Origin: Halobaculum magnesiiphilum
GTDB taxonomy: Archaea; Halobacteriota; Halobacteria; Halobacteriales; Haloferacaceae
Assembly: GCF_019823105.1 (NCBI RefSeq)
Contig: NZ_CP081958.1
Span: 2,728,001 to 2,792,000 of the forward strand
Length of the DNA stretch: 64,000 nucleotides
Reading direction: 5' to 3'
Part shown: positions 1 through 8,354 of the stretch, in pieces
How positions within the stretch are numbered: position 1 is the stretch's first letter
How the letters are laid out: every line of letters begins with the position of its first letter
The notes under the pieces: generated by a model
Database searches by the model: none
What the model was told of the DNA's origin: nothing
Seen by the model: the letters and a program-made list of their open reading frames with translations, nothing else
Position numbers and translations under genes: made by a program

Positions 1-828
1 GGTGCCGTCGTCGCCGTGGCACTCCAGCGAGTAGAACTCCCGGCTGCGGTGGTCGGCGTACAGGCTCGCGCGCAGGGAGACGACCGGCCCGTCGGCGAAC
101 TCGACGGTCGCCTCGACGTGCGCGGGCGCCTCCGGTCGGCGGGGCTCCCGCTCGGGCCACGCGTCGACGGCGTCGGCCGAGCGCACCCGCGCGACGGGGC
201 CGAACCAGTCGACCAGCACCGACAGCGGGTACACCGCGCCGTCGTACAGCGGGCCGACCGACAGGAAGGAGTCGGGCCGATCGTGCCACTCGGTCACCCG
301 GCCGACGTGGGCCGTCGCGTAGACGAGGCCCACGTCGCCGAGGCGGCCGTCCGACAGGAGCGTCCGGGCGTGGCGCTGGGGGTCGCAGTCGGGGGCGATG
401 GGCGCGCAACCGAGCGCGAGATCGCGGTCGCTGGCGAGCGTCAGGAGGTCGCCCGCCTCCGACGGGTCGAGCGCGAGCGGCTTCTCCGAGAAGACATGGC
501 GGTCGGCCTCCAGACACGTCCGAGTCACCGCCGCGTGGGCGGCGTGGCTCGTGAGGTTGACGACGAGGGGGGCCGACTCCGCGACGAGCATCGCGTCGAG
601 GTCGGCGTAGGCGGCGGGGGTGTCGGCGTCGCCCCCGCCCGCGTCTCCGTCGGCGTCGCCGTCAGCGTCGCCGTCGGCACCGTCGGCACCGTCGCCGACA
701 TCGGCGGCGAACGATTCCGCCCGCTCCCGGTCGAGGTCGCAGACGGCCGCGAGCGACAGCGGCGAGGCGTCGAGCCCGGCCGCGTACTGGCGGGCGACCG
801 CGCCGGCGCCGACGAACAGACAATCCAC
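1..828 (-). CDS. Gfo/Idh/MocA family oxidoreductase, C-terminus cut by the window edge
   Basis: The N-terminal 276 residues of an NAD(P)-dependent sugar or polyol dehydrogenase-type protein are visible. A Rossmann start reads LFVGAGAVARQYAAGLD, and the family's lysine motif appears as FSEKPLA at about residues 113-119. An Asp/Gly-rich tract (GDADGDADGDA, about residues 53-65) encoded by short GC repeats interrupts the Rossmann domain and is probably a surface loop. The GTG at 826-828 is chosen because a TATA-like GGTTATTTGG on the minus strand (851-860) lies about 28 nt upstream, giving a leaderless transcript. The substrate cannot be told, and the C-terminal domain continues outside the window. 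Confidence 0.85.
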   Translation of the reverse strand, partial: MDCLFVGAGAVARQYAAGLDASPLSLAAVCDLDRERAESFAADVGDGADGADGDADGDADGDAGGGDADTPAAYADLDAMLVAESAPLVVNLTSHAAHAAVTRTCLEADRHVFSEKPLALDPSEAGDLLTLASDRDLALGCAPIAPDCDPQRHARTLLSDGRLGDVGLVYATAHVGRVTEWHDRPDSFLSVGPLYDGAVYPLSVLVDWFGPVARVRSADAVDAWPEREPRRPEAPAHVEATVEFADGPVVSLRASLYADHRSREFYSLECHGDDGT

Positions 829-850
829 ACCCGATCCACGGACCGATCGA

Positions 851-860
851 CCAAATAACC
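851..860 (-). promoter_or_regulatory. TATA-like promoter of the Gfo/Idh/MocA gene
   Basis: The minus-strand sequence GGTTATTTGG is centred about 28 nt upstream of the GTG start and supports a leaderless mRNA. The remaining bases up to 1030 show no gene. Confidence 0.5.
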
Positions 861-1065
861 GGAGGGCGGAACCCCGAGGGGGACGACGGGAAGAAAACCT
901 GGTCGGCGGTCCGCCCGGCCGATGGTCGCCCGGTTGACGATTTTCCCGGCCCCGGTTTCCCAGGTCGCGTCCGACCGTCAGTGTGTGGCTCGTTCCCGCC
1001 GTTCGGTCCCGGGAGACGGAGAACGGCAGGCTTTTTCGCTCGCCGTCGGAAGCCGCTGGTAGCCT

Positions 1066-2328
1066 ATGAGCTACGACATCGCCGAACGCCCCGAGGAGGG
1101 CGAGGTCATCACCCTCGCCGACGAGGAGACGGGCGAACTCGACGTTCCCGAGAACCCGATCATCCCGATCATCCACGGCGACGGCATCGGCACCGACGTG
1201 GGGCCCGCGGCCCAGAAGGTGCTCGATGCCGCGGCCGAGGCCACCGGCCGCTCCATCGCGTGGATGCGCGTATACGCCGGCGAGTCCGCCCGCGAGAAGT
1301 ACGACGAGAACCTCCCCGACGAGACCGTCGAGGCGTTCCGCGAGTTCCGCGTCGGCATCAAGGGACCGCTGACGACGCCGGTCGGATCCGGGTTCCGATC
1401 GCTCAACGTGGCGCTGCGCAAGACGCTCGACCTGTACGCGAACGTCCGCCCCACCTATCACCTCGACGGCGTTCCGTCGCCGGTCAAGAACCCCGAGGAG
1501 ATGGACATGATCACGTTCCGGGAGAACACCGAGGACGTGTACGCCGGCATCGAGTGGGAGGCCGGCACCGACGAGGTCGAGCGGGTCCGCGAGTTCGTCG
1601 AGGAGGACATGGGCTTCGACTCGACCATCCACGACGGCCCCGTCGGCATCGGCGTCAAACCCATCACCGAGTTCGGCTCCAAGCGCCTCATCCGCGAGGC
1701 CATCGACTACGCCGTCAAGAACGACCGCGACTCGGTCACGCTCGTCCACAAGGGGAACATCATGAAGTTCACCGAGGCCGCCTTCCGCGACTGGGGCTAC
1801 GAGGTCGCCGAGGAGGAGTACGGCGAGAACGTGATCACCGAGGACGAGCTGTGGGACGAGTACGACGGCGAGCAGCCCGACGGCACCGTGGTCGTCAACG
1901 ACCGCATCGCCGACAACATGCTCCAGCAGCTCCTCACGCGGACGGACGAGTACTCCGTCATCGCGACGATGAACCTCAACGGCGACTACATGTCCGACGC
2001 CGCCGGCGCGCAGATCGGCGGCCTCGGCATCGCGCCGGGCGTCAACTACGGCGAGGGCAAGGCCCTGGCCGAGCCGGTCCACGGCTCCGCTCCCAAGTAC
2101 GCCGGCCAGGACAAGGTCAACCCGACCGCGATGATCCTCTCGGGCCGCGAGATGCTCGATTACCTCGGCTGGAGCGACGCCGCGGACCTCGTTCGCGACG
2201 CCGTCGAACAGCAGATCAGCGAGGGTCGCGTCACCTACGACCTCGAACGCCAGCGCGAGGGCGCCACGAAGCTCGCCACCTCCGAGTTCGCCGAGGAGGT
2301 CGTCGAGCGCATCCACGACCTCGCGTAA
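1066..2328 (+). CDS. icd: NADP-dependent isocitrate dehydrogenase
   Basis: The product oxidatively decarboxylates isocitrate to 2-oxoglutarate in the citric acid cycle. The 420-residue protein has the full family pattern: IIHGDGIGTDVGPAAQKVLD near the N-terminus, KGPLTTPVGSGFRSLNVALR around residues 100-120 for isocitrate phosphate binding, VTLVHKGNIMKFTEAAFRDW at about 225-245, NDRIADNMLQQLL with the metal-binding Asp region, and EPVHGSAPKYAGQDKVNPTA at about 340-360 for coenzyme binding. A TATA-like CTTTTTCGC (1031-1039) lies about 32 nt before the ATG. Length and motifs are normal for a haloarchaeal Icd. The gene appears monocistronic. Confidence 0.97.
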   Translation: MSYDIAERPEEGEVITLADEETGELDVPENPIIPIIHGDGIGTDVGPAAQKVLDAAAEATGRSIAWMRVYAGESAREKYDENLPDETVEAFREFRVGIKGPLTTPVGSGFRSLNVALRKTLDLYANVRPTYHLDGVPSPVKNPEEMDMITFRENTEDVYAGIEWEAGTDEVERVREFVEEDMGFDSTIHDGPVGIGVKPITEFGSKRLIREAIDYAVKNDRDSVTLVHKGNIMKFTEAAFRDWGYEVAEEEYGENVITEDELWDEYDGEQPDGTVVVNDRIADNMLQQLLTRTDEYSVIATMNLNGDYMSDAAGAQIGGLGIAPGVNYGEGKALAEPVHGSAPKYAGQDKVNPTAMILSGREMLDYLGWSDAADLVRDAVEQQISEGRVTYDLERQREGATKLATSEFAEEVVERIHDLA

Positions 2329-2408
2329 GCGTCGTCGCCGCGCCGCACGTTCGCGGCGCACACACGACCACACCGCAGTTTTTCAGCCTCCGACGCGTAC
2401 CCGCGGGT

Positions 2409-2705
2409 GTGAGCGACGACGACGATCCCTTCGCGGGGATCCCGGACGACCCGACCGCCGACCTCGACCGGGCCGACCAGACGCTGTCGATCCGCGTCGA
2501 GCGGCGCACCTACGACAAGCCCGTCACCGTGATCGAGGGGTTCGATCCGGACGCGACCGACCTCGCCGACCTCGCCTCGGAGCTGAAGTCCGCCGTCGGC
2601 GCCGGCGGCACCGTCGACGCCGACGCCGGCGTCATCGAAGTGCAGGGCGACCACGCCGACCGCGTGCGCGACCTGCTCGCCGACCGCGGGTTCGAGGTCG
2701 CCTGA
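2409..2705 (+). CDS. SUI1/eIF1-like translation initiation factor
   Basis: This 98-residue protein has the SUI1 fold signature: a basic strand segment RVERRTYDKPVTVIEGFDP followed by the family's conserved GGTV turn and the C-terminal motif IEVQGDHADRVRDLLADRGF. Archaeal SUI1 proteins correspond to eIF1 and act at start-codon selection on the small ribosomal subunit. The N-terminus is an acidic extension of about 30 residues. The GTG at 2409 is chosen because a TATA-like AGTTTTTCAG (2377-2386) lies 28 nt upstream. It converges with the polymerase operon on the other strand. Confidence 0.85.
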   Translation: MSDDDDPFAGIPDDPTADLDRADQTLSIRVERRTYDKPVTVIEGFDPDATDLADLASELKSAVGAGGTVDADAGVIEVQGDHADRVRDLLADRGFEVA

Positions 2706-2819
2706 GCCGCTCGGTCGGTCCGATCGATCCGGTCGATCCGGTCGGTCTGAGCGTTCCGGGACGGCGCGGTCACCGGCGGCGACGCGGAGTGACGCGCTCG
2801 CCCGGAGCGCCGCCCCCGG

Positions 2820-5084
2820 TCAGTACGCCGACAGCCGGGCGTTCCGTCCGTCGGCGAGGAACGCCGTCACGTCCTCCCGGTCCCAGCCGAACGGCGAGAC
2901 CACGCTGAGCGCGGCGCGGAGCAGTCGCTCGCGGTAGGCGTCGGCGTCGTAGCTCCCGGGGCTCTCGAAGTCGAGCCGGACCCGGTCGGCGCCGCGGGCG
3001 TCGTCGTCGACGACGACGTACGCGACCGTCTGTCCGGCCGAGCGGTCGACGCCGGCGCGCTCGTACCGCGCCAGCGCCGCCGCCGTCGTCGTGTCCCGGT
3101 CGTACGCCTCCGGGTCCTTGGAGGCGCGCGTCCGGATCACCAGGTCCGCCGGGTCGACGCCGCCGGTCCGGAGGTCGCGGAGGCGCTCGGCGAGCACGCG
3201 ACAGGCCGCCGCCGGGGGGTCCTCGACGAGGCCGGAATCGGCGTCGGGGTCGGTGTTGGCCGCTCCCGCGTCCCCCTCCGCGTTCGTCGCCTGAGCGGTC
3301 CCGTCGAGCGCGCGGATCATCTCCCGCTGTGCGTCGGCGACGAACGCCGTCGTGCTCCGCTGGCGGCACTCGATCCCGCGGACGCGGACGCCGCCGTCGG
3401 CGCGCCGGCCGAAGTACTTCGTGAGCGCCCCCGCCCGCGAGTCGCGCTTGGGGACGAAACAGACCCAGTCGTAGCGCGCCTCGAACTCCAGGGCCACGCC
3501 GACGGCGTCGCTCACGTCTGCGGCGAGCTCCCGTGCCGGAACGGGGTCGCGGTCGTCGTCGCGGGCGACCCAGACGCTGTCGACGATGGCGTGGAGGACG
3601 CGCCAGCCGCCGGCCTCGAACGCCGCCTTCGCGTCGAGCAGCGCCTCGCGGGCGTGGGCGTTGATCGCCTCGTGACACTCGATGCGGCCGAACTTCGCGT
3701 TCCGGTACCCCTGGTAGCCGAAACACGACACGAGCACCCACTTGATCGCGTCGGCGATGCGGCCGGCCCCCGCCGGGTCGACCGCGTCGCCGCCGATCCG
3801 CCGCCGCGTGTCGTCGCCGCCGGCGACGAACGCCTTCGCGGTCGCGCGGTCGTCGAGCAGGCGCCCGAGCACGCCCGGGAGGAACCCCTCGCGGTCGCAG
3901 ACGCGGTAGCCGAGGTTCGGCACCGACCCGGTTCCCGGGTCCCCGTCCCGACAGCAGTCACACCGGACCGTCTCGGGGCTGACGTTGTGCGCGCGGATGA
4001 CCGCCGGGTACAGCGAGGCGAAGTCGACCTCGACCACGTCCTCGTGGACGCCGACCCGCGGCGAGACCGTGACGCCGCCCCGGTCGGCGTCGTGCAGCGT
4101 CGAGAGGGGCTTGAACCGCTCGGGCGTCCAGGGTCGCCACGGCGCGTGGACCCCGCGGCCGCGGGCGTGGTACACCTGCATCGAGGTGAGCACGCCGCCG
4201 ATGCTCGCCCGAGCCGTCGCCTGTAACGGCCGCCGGGAACGCCGCGCGAAGTACACGAGTCCCTCCAGGCCGCCGTCCCCCCACAGGAAGCTGCCCGAGC
4301 GGTCGACGACGGCCCGGCCGGGGACGACGTACCGCGCGGGCGAGAAGCCGACCCGGCCGTAGCTCTCGTAGCTGTTCGCGCCGGCGACCCGGCGGACCTG
4401 TCGCTCGTCGTGGCGGCCCCACCGGAACGACACGCCGAGGTCGTCCGCGCGCTCGGCGACCACCGGGAGGAGGTCGCCGTCAGAGACCACGAGCGCGTCC
4501 GGGTCGCGGCGGGCGAGCGTTCCGTGCAGCGTCTCGATCGCGGCCCGCTCGTCGCCGTCGGGCGCCGCCGGGTCGCCGCCGATCCGGAGCGCGCCGGCGT
4601 CGCCGGCCGCCAGCGCGTCCTCGGGCAGGTCGACCCGGAGCGTCGTGAGGTCCGCGTCGCCGGCGTCGGGGACGGGCCGCGCCCCTGTGTCGAGGCAGTA
4701 GCGGAACGTCGGGTCCAGGTCCACGTCGAACAGGCGCAGCGTCCCCGGCGCGTAGTGCGCGCGCTCGAACCCCCGCCGGACGCGACGCGCGACCGACCGA
4801 ACGGCGGCGGGGTCGCGAACGCCGACCCGAAGCATGCGTTCGCCCTCGCGGTCGGCGAGCGACCGGTAGCGACGGCGGGTCGCGGTCCCGGTCACGCGGT
4901 CGTCGCCGGCGAGCCAGTCGGCGAGCCGGGCCCGGGCCCGCGAGGGCCCGGCGACGAGGAACGCCGGCTCGTAGTCGGGATCGCGGCGAGGGACGGCGGT
5001 CGCGGGCTCCCCCGGCGGCGTCGCCTCTGCCGGACGCTCCCAGACGACCGGGTCGCCGTCGACGAACTCGATCGCGACGGTCAC
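2820..5084 (-). CDS. polB2: Family B DNA polymerase, divergent PolB2 type
   Basis: A 754-residue family-B polymerase. Motif A is intact (DFASLYPAVI, about residue 353). Motif B is altered (KWVLVSCFGYQG, about 446, where KxxxNSxYG is usual). Motif C is degenerate: HAIVDSVWV (about 496-504) keeps the second Asp and Ser of YxDTDS but lacks the first Asp and Thr. The exonuclease region has only a remnant (DALVVSDGDLLPVVAERA) without the usual Asn and Asp pair, so proofreading is probably lost. A Cys cluster (CDCC) follows motif A. No intein is present. The GTG at 5084 overlaps the stop of the preceding gene as GTGA, so this is the last gene of a three-gene operon. PolB2 enzymes are not the replicative archaeal polymerase, and in Sulfolobus PolB2 has been linked to damage-induced synthesis. 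Residual activity here is an inference. Confidence 0.88.
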   Translation of the reverse strand: MTVAIEFVDGDPVVWERPAEATPPGEPATAVPRRDPDYEPAFLVAGPSRARARLADWLAGDDRVTGTATRRRYRSLADREGERMLRVGVRDPAAVRSVARRVRRGFERAHYAPGTLRLFDVDLDPTFRYCLDTGARPVPDAGDADLTTLRVDLPEDALAAGDAGALRIGGDPAAPDGDERAAIETLHGTLARRDPDALVVSDGDLLPVVAERADDLGVSFRWGRHDERQVRRVAGANSYESYGRVGFSPARYVVPGRAVVDRSGSFLWGDGGLEGLVYFARRSRRPLQATARASIGGVLTSMQVYHARGRGVHAPWRPWTPERFKPLSTLHDADRGGVTVSPRVGVHEDVVEVDFASLYPAVIRAHNVSPETVRCDCCRDGDPGTGSVPNLGYRVCDREGFLPGVLGRLLDDRATAKAFVAGGDDTRRRIGGDAVDPAGAGRIADAIKWVLVSCFGYQGYRNAKFGRIECHEAINAHAREALLDAKAAFEAGGWRVLHAIVDSVWVARDDDRDPVPARELAADVSDAVGVALEFEARYDWVCFVPKRDSRAGALTKYFGRRADGGVRVRGIECRQRSTTAFVADAQREMIRALDGTAQATNAEGDAGAANTDPDADSGLVEDPPAAACRVLAERLRDLRTGGVDPADLVIRTRASKDPEAYDRDTTTAAALARYERAGVDRSAGQTVAYVVVDDDARGADRVRLDFESPGSYDADAYRERLLRAALSVVSPFGWDREDVTAFLADGRNARLSAY

Positions 5085-5401
5085 GTGTCGGACTCCGGGG
5101 GGCCGGCGGACTCCGCCGACTCGGCGGGTTCGGTGTCGTCCGTCCCCGCCGACTCGACGGCGTCGAGCCGGTCCCGGAGGCGACGGATCTCCGCCCGGTG
5201 GGCCAGTAGCATCGAGAGGTACATCGCCTCCAGCGCGTCCGGCGGGTTCTGGAGGCCGGCGGCGTGCGCGTGGGCGGCCGCGCCCTCGAACAGCCGGTCG
5301 AAGTCGCCCCGGTGCTCGCGGCGCAGCGCGCGCCGGTAGTCGGCCCAGTCGTCCTCGTAGGCGTCGAGGAACCGCCGGTAGGTGGGCGTCGTGCGCCCCA
5401 T
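5081..5401 (-). CDS. Small helical protein of the PolB2 operon
   Basis: This 106-residue protein of unknown function sits between the RadA-like gene and polB2. The ATG shares its A with the upstream stop (TGATG at 5399-5403) and the stop overlaps the polB2 start (GTGA at 5081-5084), so translation of all three is probably coupled. The sequence is predicted helical, with TYRRFLDAYEDDWADYRRAL at the N-terminus and a conserved-looking core (QNPPDALEAMYLSMLLAHR), then an acidic disordered tail of about 25 residues. There is no known catalytic motif. Position suggests an adaptor between the ATPase-like protein and the polymerase, which is inference only. Confidence 0.8.
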   Translation of the reverse strand: MGRTTPTYRRFLDAYEDDWADYRRALRREHRGDFDRLFEGAAAHAHAAGLQNPPDALEAMYLSMLLAHRAEIRRLRDRLDAVESAGTDDTEPAESAESAGPPESDT

Positions 5402-6126
5402 CAGCCACCCCCGTCGCCGGCGTCGGCGGTCGCAGCCAGCGGTCCGGTCGTCGCCGCCGCGACGGCCGCCGGCGAGGCCGTCGACAGCGGGTCCGCGGGG
5501 TCGACGCCGAACAGGTCGACCCAGTAGGGGACCGTCGTCTGCCAGCCGCCGGCGACGCGGTAGCCCCGGACGGTCTCTCCCGGCGCGTCGAAGCGGGTCC
5601 CGAACGGCGTCGCCTCGCACTCGATGACGCGGTCGGCCGCGTCGGCGACGGCGTCGGCGTGGTCGCCGTCGCCGGCGACCGACACGAGGACGGGACAGTC
5701 GAACGCGGCCGCGAGCTCTGTCAGGACGGCCGTGCCCGCCCGGCGGAGGCGACGGGCCTCGTCGTCGGGCGCGTCGCCCTCGCGGTACGGGCGCGCGGCG
5801 TCGGCGACGACCATCAGCCGCGTCCCGGGGCGGGCGCGCCGGGGGAGCCGGCGGATGAGTTCGGCGTGCTGGTAGGCGGTGAACGCCCGGGCGACGCGAA
5901 GCCCCGCGAGCGTCCGGCGGGTCGGGGCGGCGTCGTACAGCCGGCGGGTGTCGGCAGCGCCACCGGCGTCGACCCAGTAGGCCGGCCCGGGGTCGCGCGC
6001 GAGCCAGTCGGTCGCGAGGCGGGCGACCGCGCCGCCCCCGGCGCGCTCGGTTCGCAGCACGGTGACGCCCGGCTCCGGGGCCGGACGGTCGGTCGGCGCG
6101 GGACGGTCCGTCGTCGGGAGTCGCAT
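5401..6126 (-). CDS. RadA/RecA-like protein with degenerate Walker A
   Basis: A 241-residue protein that resembles the core of archaeal RadA without the N-terminal HhH domain. The segment AYWVDAGGAADTRRLY corresponds to the RadA strand after the P-loop helix, VARAFTAYQHAELIRRL resembles the RadA VARA..N.NHQ region, and RLMVVADAARPYRE resembles the Walker B strand and loop. The Walker A position reads RAGGGAVARL and has no GKS/T, so ATP hydrolysis is unlikely. It is the first gene of the operon leading into polB2. Minus-strand CACTTAGTC-type AT bases at about 6148-6156 may be its promoter. Bacterial ImuA (a RecA-like partner of mutagenic polymerases) is a functional parallel, not a demonstrated homolog. 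Confidence 0.75.
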   Translation of the reverse strand: MRLPTTDRPAPTDRPAPEPGVTVLRTERAGGGAVARLATDWLARDPGPAYWVDAGGAADTRRLYDAAPTRRTLAGLRVARAFTAYQHAELIRRLPRRARPGTRLMVVADAARPYREGDAPDDEARRLRRAGTAVLTELAAAFDCPVLVSVAGDGDHADAVADAADRVIECEATPFGTRFDAPGETVRGYRVAGGWQTTVPYWVDLFGVDPADPLSTASPAAVAAATTGPLAATADAGDGGG

Positions 6127-6354
6127 GGTCGAGGGATCCGCCGCTCGACACTTAGTCGCGAGCCGTGAGCGCGGTGGAAGTGAACCGACTCACGAGGCGA
6201 ATCCGGTACAGAGGCGGCTCGAATACGCAGAATTTCGGCTGTTCGATCTGTACTCTCCGGGCGGAAGTGAACGTCGACGCGACCGCGGCGCCGCGGGACC
6301 TCGATCCCATCGGCGGGTCCCGGACCGCCGCGGAGGACCGACCGTCCCCGGGGA

Positions 6355-7725
6355 TCAGTTCCCGAGGATCCGGTTGGCGCACTCGTAGCCGGCGACGACG
6401 CCGCCGTTCAGGCTGCGCTCGGGGTACTGCGCCTCGCTGGCCATCCCCGCGTAGTAGAGCCCGTCGGCGACCTCGTCGCCCAGATCGTAGGGGACGACCA
6501 GGTCGAGGTAGCCGCGCTCGTAGACGGGCGCCGCCCGCGGCGCGCGCGCGAGCCGGAACTCGGTGACCGCGTCGCGCGAGAAGTCGGGGAACATCTCCGC
6601 GACGTGATCGAGCCAACGGTCTTCGATCTCCTCCTCGTCGGCGGTCGCGAGCCACTCGTCCTCGGTTTGCACGTAGCTGGCGACGTACAGGAGGTGGTCG
6701 CCGCCGTAGCGCTCGGGCGGCACGAAGTTCGTGTGCTCGATGAGCGCGCCGAAGGGGGCGTCGTGGGCGATGTTGAGCCAGTAGGTGTCCGTCAGCGGCT
6801 CCTCCATCGTGACCACCGCGCAGACGGCCCCCTGGAAGTCGATGTCGCAGGCGTAGCCAGTCAGGCCCTCCAGCACGTTCGGCATCGTCGCGACGACGAC
6901 GCCGTCGACTGCCTCCGTTCGCGTCTCCCCGTCCTGCTCGACGGTGATCGCCGAGACCGCGTCGGCGCCGTCGGTTTCGTTGCTCTCTCTGTCTCCGTCG
7001 CCCTCTCCGTCGCCGGCGCCGTCGATGTCGAGGTCGACGACGCGGGCGTTCGTCTCGACGTTCTCCATCCCCACGTCGTCGACCAGCGCGTCGATGACGG
7101 GCGCGAAGCCGCCGTCGAAGTAGCCGAGGATCTCCCCCCGGAGGAGGTCGCGCTCGCCGCGGAACTTCACCCGACCTAGGAGCCAGGCGGCGCTCACGTC
7201 GTCCTTGCGGCTGCCGAACTTCGCGTCCAGCAGGGGCTCGAAGAAGTTCTCGTACACGCCGCGGGAGGTGTGTTCGACGAGGAACTCCCGGATCGGAACG
7301 TCCTCGAAGTCCGCGAGGTCGTCGTACGTGTCGAACGAGGGGATCCCGCCGCGCACGTCGATCTCCAGGGTGAGCATCCCCAGCCGGAACTTGTCGTACA
7401 CGCTCATGTGCGGGTACGCGAGGATCTGCCACGGCGTGTCCAGCGGGTGCACGACGCCGTCGACGTAGTAGGCGTTCTTCCCGACGAGCCACTCCAGGCG
7501 GTCGCCGACGCCCAGCTCCTCGGCCAGCTCGACGATCGTCTCCTCGGACTTCGAGAGGTGGTGGTAGAACTGCTCGATGTCGTCGCCCGCGGTCCCGTAG
7601 GTGCGCGCGAGCCCGCCCAGCGCGTCCTCGCCGCCGGCCTCGTACACCGTCACCTCGCGCCCGTTCGAGCGCAGGCGACGGGCGGCGGCCAGGCCCGCGA
7701 TGCCGCCGCCGACGATAGCGATCAT
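6355..7725 (-). CDS. FAD-dependent amine oxidase/PPOX-like oxidoreductase
   Basis: A 456-residue flavoprotein. The N-terminus MIAIVGGGIAGLAAARRL is the dinucleotide-binding GxGxxG motif, followed by an acidic residue (YEAGGEDALGGLARTY) that would bind the FAD ribose. The C-terminal LYYAGMASEAQYPERSLNGG matches the second FAD contact of amine oxidase or protoporphyrinogen oxidase-type enzymes. The start is set at the ATG (7723-7725) just before the Rossmann strand; upstream in-frame sequence is not protein-like. An acidic linker around residues 255-280 (GAGDGEGDGDRESNETDG) looks like a haloadaptive loop. The substrate is unknown. It is monocistronic and separated from the polymerase operon by about 230 bp. 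Confidence 0.85.
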   Translation of the reverse strand: MIAIVGGGIAGLAAARRLRSNGREVTVYEAGGEDALGGLARTYGTAGDDIEQFYHHLSKSEETIVELAEELGVGDRLEWLVGKNAYYVDGVVHPLDTPWQILAYPHMSVYDKFRLGMLTLEIDVRGGIPSFDTYDDLADFEDVPIREFLVEHTSRGVYENFFEPLLDAKFGSRKDDVSAAWLLGRVKFRGERDLLRGEILGYFDGGFAPVIDALVDDVGMENVETNARVVDLDIDGAGDGEGDGDRESNETDGADAVSAITVEQDGETRTEAVDGVVVATMPNVLEGLTGYACDIDFQGAVCAVVTMEEPLTDTYWLNIAHDAPFGALIEHTNFVPPERYGGDHLLYVASYVQTEDEWLATADEEEIEDRWLDHVAEMFPDFSRDAVTEFRLARAPRAAPVYERGYLDLVVPYDLGDEVADGLYYAGMASEAQYPERSLNGGVVAGYECANRILGN

Positions 7726-7837
7726 GCCGTGGACTGCGGGACGGCGTGGCAAGTCGCTTGTGGATGGGCGACGGTCGGCCCTGAGCGAGCCCGGCGCGGC
7801 GGGAACGCTGAAACCGCTGGCGAACGAACGCGGACGT

Positions 7838-8224
7838 ATGACGGACGACGACATCGAGGTGGAGGTCGAGGTTGAAGTGGAGGTCGACGGCGACGAACTG
7901 GAGGTCGAGGTCGGCGACGCGACCGAGTACGAGGCCGAGTTGGAGACCGACGGGCTGGAGATCGAAGTCGAGGTGGAGGTGGAGCGCCACGGCGGAAGCG
8001 ACCACGGGGAACACGGTCACGAGGGCGCGGGAGACGAGGACGAGGACGGGGAGCACGAAGGGCACGAGGAGGCTGATCACGAGGACGAAGATCACGAGGA
8101 GGGGAAGGGCGTGCTCGACCCGGACGAGGAGGTCGGGGAGGTCGGCCAGCCGGAACACGAGGCCGACGTGGACGCGGATCCGGACCCCGACACGGAGGGG
8201 CCGGCCCACGAGAACTACGAGTGA
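7838..8224 (+). CDS. Very acidic Glu/Val-repeat and His-rich protein
   Basis: A 128-residue protein with extreme composition. The first half alternates Glu with Val (IEVEVEVEVEVDGDELEVEV, then a second copy DGLEIEVEVEVE), a pattern that fits beta-strands. The second half is Asp/Glu/His-rich (HGEHGHEGAGDEDEDGEHEG), which could bind metal ions. A weak TATA-like GCTGAAACC lies about 28 nt upstream of the ATG. Nothing in it identifies an enzyme. Because composition is so biased, a spurious ORF cannot be fully excluded, but the opposite strand offers no better frame and codon use suits this frame. Confidence 0.55.
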   Translation: MTDDDIEVEVEVEVEVDGDELEVEVGDATEYEAELETDGLEIEVEVEVERHGGSDHGEHGHEGAGDEDEDGEHEGHEEADHEDEDHEEGKGVLDPDEEVGEVGQPEHEADVDADPDPDTEGPAHENYE

Positions 8225-8354
8225 TGGTCGGCGAGGGGCCCGCGGTCGGGATCGGGGCCGTCCGCCGGACGCGACCCCGACCCGGCAGACGTGCGACCGC
8301 GGCGTCGCCGGCGACGAACGCGCTTTTTAACCCACGCGGGAGCCAACGGCGGGT

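Noticed and set aside
2820-5084. An intein or a homing endonuclease in the polymerase gene
   Set aside because: Haloarchaeal PolB genes often contain inteins, but motifs A, B and C are contiguous here with no splicing blocks or endonuclease sequence.
5085-5408. Extension of PolB2 to 862 residues from 5408
   Set aside because: The extra N-terminus is out-of-frame translation of the small helical protein gene; the GTG at 5084 with GTGA overlap is the natural start.
6152-8209. A minus-strand ORF of 685 codons across the FAD oxidoreductase and the acidic protein
   Set aside because: It runs through the oxidoreductase in a different frame and gives hydrophobic then Arg-rich noise.
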